Assembly: GCA_036402215.1 (NCBI GenBank)
Contig: DASWTI010000445.1
Coordinates: 1 to 7,274, forward strand
Reading direction: 5' to 3'
Length of the DNA: 7,274 bases
Source: DASXTS01 sp036402215
GTDB taxonomy: Bacteria > Actinomycetota > Actinomycetes > Mycobacteriales > Pseudonocardiaceae
Shown: in pieces, positions 5,018-7,274 of the stretch
How positions within the stretch are numbered: position 1 is the first letter of the stretch
How the letters are laid out: every line of letters starts with the position of its first letter
Made by a program: the position numbers and the translations under genes
Notes under the pieces: generated by a model
What the model saw: only the letters and a program-made list of their open reading frames with translations
What the model was told of the DNA's origin: nothing
Databases searched by the model: none

Positions 5018-6514
5018 GTGACGCCCGAGTTCGACACGCCACGGCGACGCCAACCCGGAGCGGTGCTCGGTGAGCTCCGGTCGCTGCCGACGCAGATCCT
5101 GCTGGTGGTGTGCCTGCTGGTCGGCATCCCGCTGGTGATCGGGCTGACGCCGAGCCAGGAGCTGACCGTCGCCGGGCAGCACTTCGCGGTCGGCGCGCGC
5201 ACCCCGAGCCTGTCGCTCGCCGGGCCCGCGCAGCTCGTGCAGATCGGCAACACCGAGCTCGACATCGCCCGGCTCCAGGTGTACGGGCCGCTGCGGCCGC
5301 AGGTCACGCTCGGCCCGGTGCAGCGCGAGGAGGCGCTGGCCACCGTGCTCGACCCGCAGCGGCGGCAACGCGCGCAGAGCGAGGCGATGAGCACCGTCGG
5401 GTTCGGGTTCCTGCGCTGGTACGGCTGGGCGACGCTCGGGCTGCTGGTGTTCGTCGTGGCCGCGACGGCCATCACGGGGTGGACGCGGGTGCTGCTGACG
5501 CTGCGCCGGCGCGCGGACCTCACGGCGTCCGACATCTGGCACCGCAGCGCGCGGCAGTTCCGCGGTATGACCGTGCTGGCCGTGGCGGTCACCCTGCTGG
5601 CCTGGCTGGGCGCCGGCGCGCTGGCCTACAACGGTGCGGTGCACGGCCTGCAGAACGTGCGGTCGCTGTCCGAGCTGGTCGGCACGTACTACCTGTCGCC
5701 GTCCGCGGTCGGGCCGCCGGTGAGCGGCTACACGGGCGCCGTCATCGGCGACTCCCGGGCGTCCCGGGTCGGCGGCCCGCTGGTGCCGGACCCCACCGAG
5801 GACGACACCGCGTGCGTGCGCAGCACCGACTCCCTGGCGGCCGAGCTGGGCACCGTGCTGGACACCCGCGTGCTCAACCTGGCCTGCCCCGGCGCGTCCG
5901 TCGACCAGGGCCTGCGCGGTACGCAGCAGCAGGGCGGCCGTACCCTGCCGTCCCAGGTCGGACGGCTCAAGCAGGCCTCCGACCTGGACTTCGTGGTCGT
6001 CGTGATCGGGCCGAACGACCTGTACTGGGGCGACTTCCTGGCCTACTGCTACGCCGTCGCGAACTGCGCCGACAACCTGACGCAGGGCGAGTTCGACTAC
6101 CGCCTGGCCGCGTTCGACCGCTCCTACGGCGACCTGCTGCAGGACCTCAACGAGCTCGACGGCGACCCGCAGATCATCATCACCACGTCCTACGACGTCT
6201 TCCCCCGCGAGGTCGAGGACGCCGCCGCCTGCGACGACATGCGCGGCCCGTCCGACCTCAACGGGCTCACCCAGGACAACATCGACCTGCTCCGCGACCG
6301 CAACGCCGACCTCAACGAGGTCCTCACCACCGGCGCCGAGAAGTACGAGTTCGACGTCGTCCGCCCCTCCCTGCGCACCCTCTGCGAACCGGCCCCGGAC
6401 GAGACCGGCCCCGACATCCAGGGCCTCGGCGACCCCCACCCCTTCCACCCCACCGCCGTCGGCATGATCCGCCTCGCCTCGTCCGTGGCGCGCGTCGTCC
6501 AACTGGACCGCTGA
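5018..6514 (+). CDS. Membrane-anchored SGNH/GDSL-family hydrolase with three transmembrane segments
   Basis: The protein has 498 aa. Membrane segments are predicted at about 24-43 (PTQILLVVCLLVGIPLVIGL), 134-155 (WYGWATLGLLVFVVAATAITGW) and 184-205. With a cytoplasmic N-terminus this puts residues 44-133, a probably beta-rich loop, and the C-terminal 206-498 outside. The C-terminal part is an SGNH esterase: block I GDSRAS (Ser246), block II Gly292 in LACPGAS, block III GPND (Asn333), block V HPFHPT (His477 the best general base; His474 stands where an Asp is common). Six cysteines (266, 290, 344, 350, 405, 456) in this domain suggest disulfides. It should cleave an ester or acyl group of a lipid, glycan or other extracellular substrate; the substrate is unknown. 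For the start, GGAGG at 5000-5004 is 13 nt from GTG 5018, longer than usual; an in-frame CTG at 5009 is better spaced but a rare start. The 72-bp gap to the sensor gene holds no clear terminator. Confidence 0.87.
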   Translation: MTPEFDTPRRRQPGAVLGELRSLPTQILLVVCLLVGIPLVIGLTPSQELTVAGQHFAVGARTPSLSLAGPAQLVQIGNTELDIARLQVYGPLRPQVTLGPVQREEALATVLDPQRRQRAQSEAMSTVGFGFLRWYGWATLGLLVFVVAATAITGWTRVLLTLRRRADLTASDIWHRSARQFRGMTVLAVAVTLLAWLGAGALAYNGAVHGLQNVRSLSELVGTYYLSPSAVGPPVSGYTGAVIGDSRASRVGGPLVPDPTEDDTACVRSTDSLAAELGTVLDTRVLNLACPGASVDQGLRGTQQQGGRTLPSQVGRLKQASDLDFVVVVIGPNDLYWGDFLAYCYAVANCADNLTQGEFDYRLAAFDRSYGDLLQDLNELDGDPQIIITTSYDVFPREVEDAAACDDMRGPSDLNGLTQDNIDLLRDRNADLNEVLTTGAEKYEFDVVRPSLRTLCEPAPDETGPDIQGLGDPHPFHPTAVGMIRLASSVARVVQLDR

Positions 6515-6516
6515 CG

Positions 6517-6542
6517 GCCGTTCGCACCGACCGGCGGACGGC
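6517..6542 (+). terminator. Candidate terminator hairpin after the SGNH hydrolase gene
   Basis: GCCGTTCG (6517-6524) pairs with CGGACGGC (6535-6542) to form an 8-bp stem with one G-T pair and a 10-nt loop, beginning 3 nt after the stop codon. The position right behind the stop and before the next promoter suits a terminator. There is no T-tract. Confidence 0.42.
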
Positions 6543-6580
6543 AACCTGACGGCGTGCTGCGAGATCCGGCACGCTCGAGG

Positions 6581-6607
6581 TGTCGATATCGGGGTGAGTC
6601 GTTCGTG
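6581..6607 (+). promoter_or_regulatory. Candidate ECF42-type promoter upstream of the YCII/sigma pair
   Basis: TGTCGA at 6581-6586 equals the -35 motif known for ECF42 sigma factors. It is followed after 17 bp by CGTG (6604-6607), close to the reported CGA/TC -10 element. Transcription would begin near 6613, leaving about 43 nt of leader with the ribosome-binding site GGGAGG (6646-6651), 5 nt before the ATG. Since the downstream operon encodes an ECF42-like factor, autoregulation is the natural reading. TGTCGA also occurs by chance inside genes here (4305-4310 and 4401-4406), so the hexamer alone is not proof; its position is what counts. Confidence 0.5.
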
Positions 6608-6656
6608 TAGAGGGTGAGCGGCCGGCATCGGGTCGGCCGGGCACTGGGAGGTAGTC

Positions 6657-6998
6657 ATGGCGCAGTACCTGCTCGGGATCTGGCAGCCGGGGCGTGGCGA
6701 GGCGCCGCCGCCGGAGGTGCTGGAGCCGATCGTGCGGGACCTGGCGGTGGTGCGGCGGGCGATGGACGAGGCCGGGGTGTGGGTGTTCTCCGGTGGCCTG
6801 CACGGGCCGGACTCGTCGACGGTGGTGCGGGTGCGGGACGGCGAGACGGTGATGACGGACGGGCCGTTCGCGGAGGGCAAGGAGTTCCTGGGCGGCTTCA
6901 CGATCGTGGACGTGCCGGACCTGGACGCGGCGCTGGACTGGGGGCGGCGGCTGTCGGAGGCCACGACGTTGCCGGTCGAGGTGCGGCCGTTCCATTGA
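6657..6998 (+). CDS. YCII-related DGPF-domain protein, partner of an ECF sigma factor
   Basis: This 113-aa protein is a complete small DGPF (YCII/PhnB-like) protein. It begins with a MAQYLLGIWQP strand, has a helix at 20-39 (EVLEPIVRDLAVVRRAMDEA), then GGLHGP, and the hallmark TDGPFAEGKEFLGGFTIVD at 67-85, with DGPF at 68-71. The fold is a ferredoxin-like alpha-beta barrel, probably a dimer; it is cytosolic, with no signal peptide. GGGAGG at 6646-6651 with 5 nt spacing fixes the ATG. Its TGA overlaps the TTG start of the sigma factor gene, so the two are translationally coupled. DGPF proteins are the conserved genomic partners of ECF42 sigma factors; their biochemical role is not established. 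Third codon positions here are mostly G, in contrast to the C-rich end of the preceding gene. Confidence 0.93.
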   Translation: MAQYLLGIWQPGRGEAPPPEVLEPIVRDLAVVRRAMDEAGVWVFSGGLHGPDSSTVVRVRDGETVMTDGPFAEGKEFLGGFTIVDVPDLDAALDWGRRLSEATTLPVEVRPFH

Positions 6999-7274
6999 GC
7001 ACGGCCGACGTCGAGGGCGTGTTCCGGGCGGAGTTCGGGCGCGCGGTGGCGGTGCTGGTGCGGCAGCTCGGGGACATCGACCTGGCGGAGGAGGCCGTGC
7101 AGGACGCCTTTGTCGAGGCGGTGCGGCGCTGGCCGCGGGACGGCCTGCCGCCCAGCCCGGCCGGCTGGATCATCACGACGGCCCGGAACCGGGCGATCGA
7201 CCGGCTGCGCCGCGACGCGGTGCGCGACGACCGGTACGCGCGGCTCGCGGCCCTGGCTCCGCCCGGCACCGCAC
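6995..7274 (+). CDS. ECF sigma factor (ECF42-like), N-terminal part
   Basis: The frame opens at TTG 6995, sharing 4 nt (TTGA) with the end of the YCII gene, and runs off the right edge after 93 codons. Residues 9-75 are a sigma-70 region 2: VFRAEFGRAVAVLVRQLGDIDLAEEAVQDAFVEAVRRWP, then GWIITTARNRAIDRLRRD, the -10 recognition and core-binding part. The GDIDLAEEAVQDAF...RWP...P..P.GW pattern is typical of ECF42-type factors, which carry a long C-terminal extension and sit beside DGPF genes. Region 4 and the extension are outside the window. GTG 7019 is an alternative start but would lose the beginning of the conserved region. No anti-sigma gene is visible; for this group control is thought to work through the C-terminal extension rather than a classical membrane anti-sigma factor. 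Confidence 0.88.
   Translation, partial: MSTADVEGVFRAEFGRAVAVLVRQLGDIDLAEEAVQDAFVEAVRRWPRDGLPPSPAGWIITTARNRAIDRLRRDAVRDDRYARLAALAPPGTA

Noticed and set aside
4582..5592. A 336-codon minus-strand frame spanning the junction of the sensor and SGNH genes
   Set aside because: It is Ser/Arg/Pro-rich antisense sequence with no domain and crosses two well-supported coding regions.
5110..6549. A 479-codon plus-strand frame overlapping the SGNH gene
   Set aside because: Arg/Ala/Gly-rich shadow frame without motifs; the SGNH frame carries all catalytic blocks.
2375..6964. A 4.6-kb open frame on the minus strand across three genes
   Set aside because: The translation is low-complexity, rich in Arg, Gly, Ala, His and Gln with no domain, and it lies antisense to well-supported genes. 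Long stop-free antisense frames are expected where third positions are nearly all G or C.

Overview
The window is very GC-rich with strongly GC-biased third codon positions, GTG and TTG starts, and gene families typical of high-GC actinobacteria (DUF1707, an ECF sigma factor paired with a DGPF/YCII protein, a secreted subtilisin precursor). A Pseudonocardiales-like or Streptomyces-like filamentous actinomycete is the best guess; the sequence does not fix the genus. I see no tRNA, rRNA, CRISPR array or insertion sequence.

Layout. 1-992 (minus strand): the N-terminus of a secreted S8 (subtilisin-type) protease that runs off the left edge, preceded by a cytoplasmic DUF1707 protein with a repetitive beta-rich C-terminus. 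993-1043: a 51-bp divergent promoter region in which both flanking genes look leaderless. 1044-2087 (plus): a fungal LYS1-type saccharopine dehydrogenase. 2088-2293: a 206-bp non-coding stretch with several dyads and promoter-like elements.

2294-6514 (plus) is the most unusual part. It holds two membrane-protein genes 72 bp apart. The first, 883 aa, joins an N-terminal region resembling a degenerate P-loop NTPase to an extracytoplasmic type-1 periplasmic-binding (LivJ-like) domain. The second, 498 aa, has three membrane segments, an extracytoplasmic loop domain and a C-terminal SGNH/GDSL esterase domain. Together they look like a ligand-sensing and ester-hydrolysing system at the cell surface; its function is unknown to me.

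6543-7274 (plus): an ECF42-type regulatory pair, a DGPF/YCII protein whose stop codon overlaps the TTG start of an ECF sigma factor that is cut by the right edge. A TGTCGA element about 70 bp upstream of the YCII gene fits the -35 motif known for ECF42 factors, which suggests autoregulation. A GC hairpin at 6517-6542 separates this unit from the SGNH gene.
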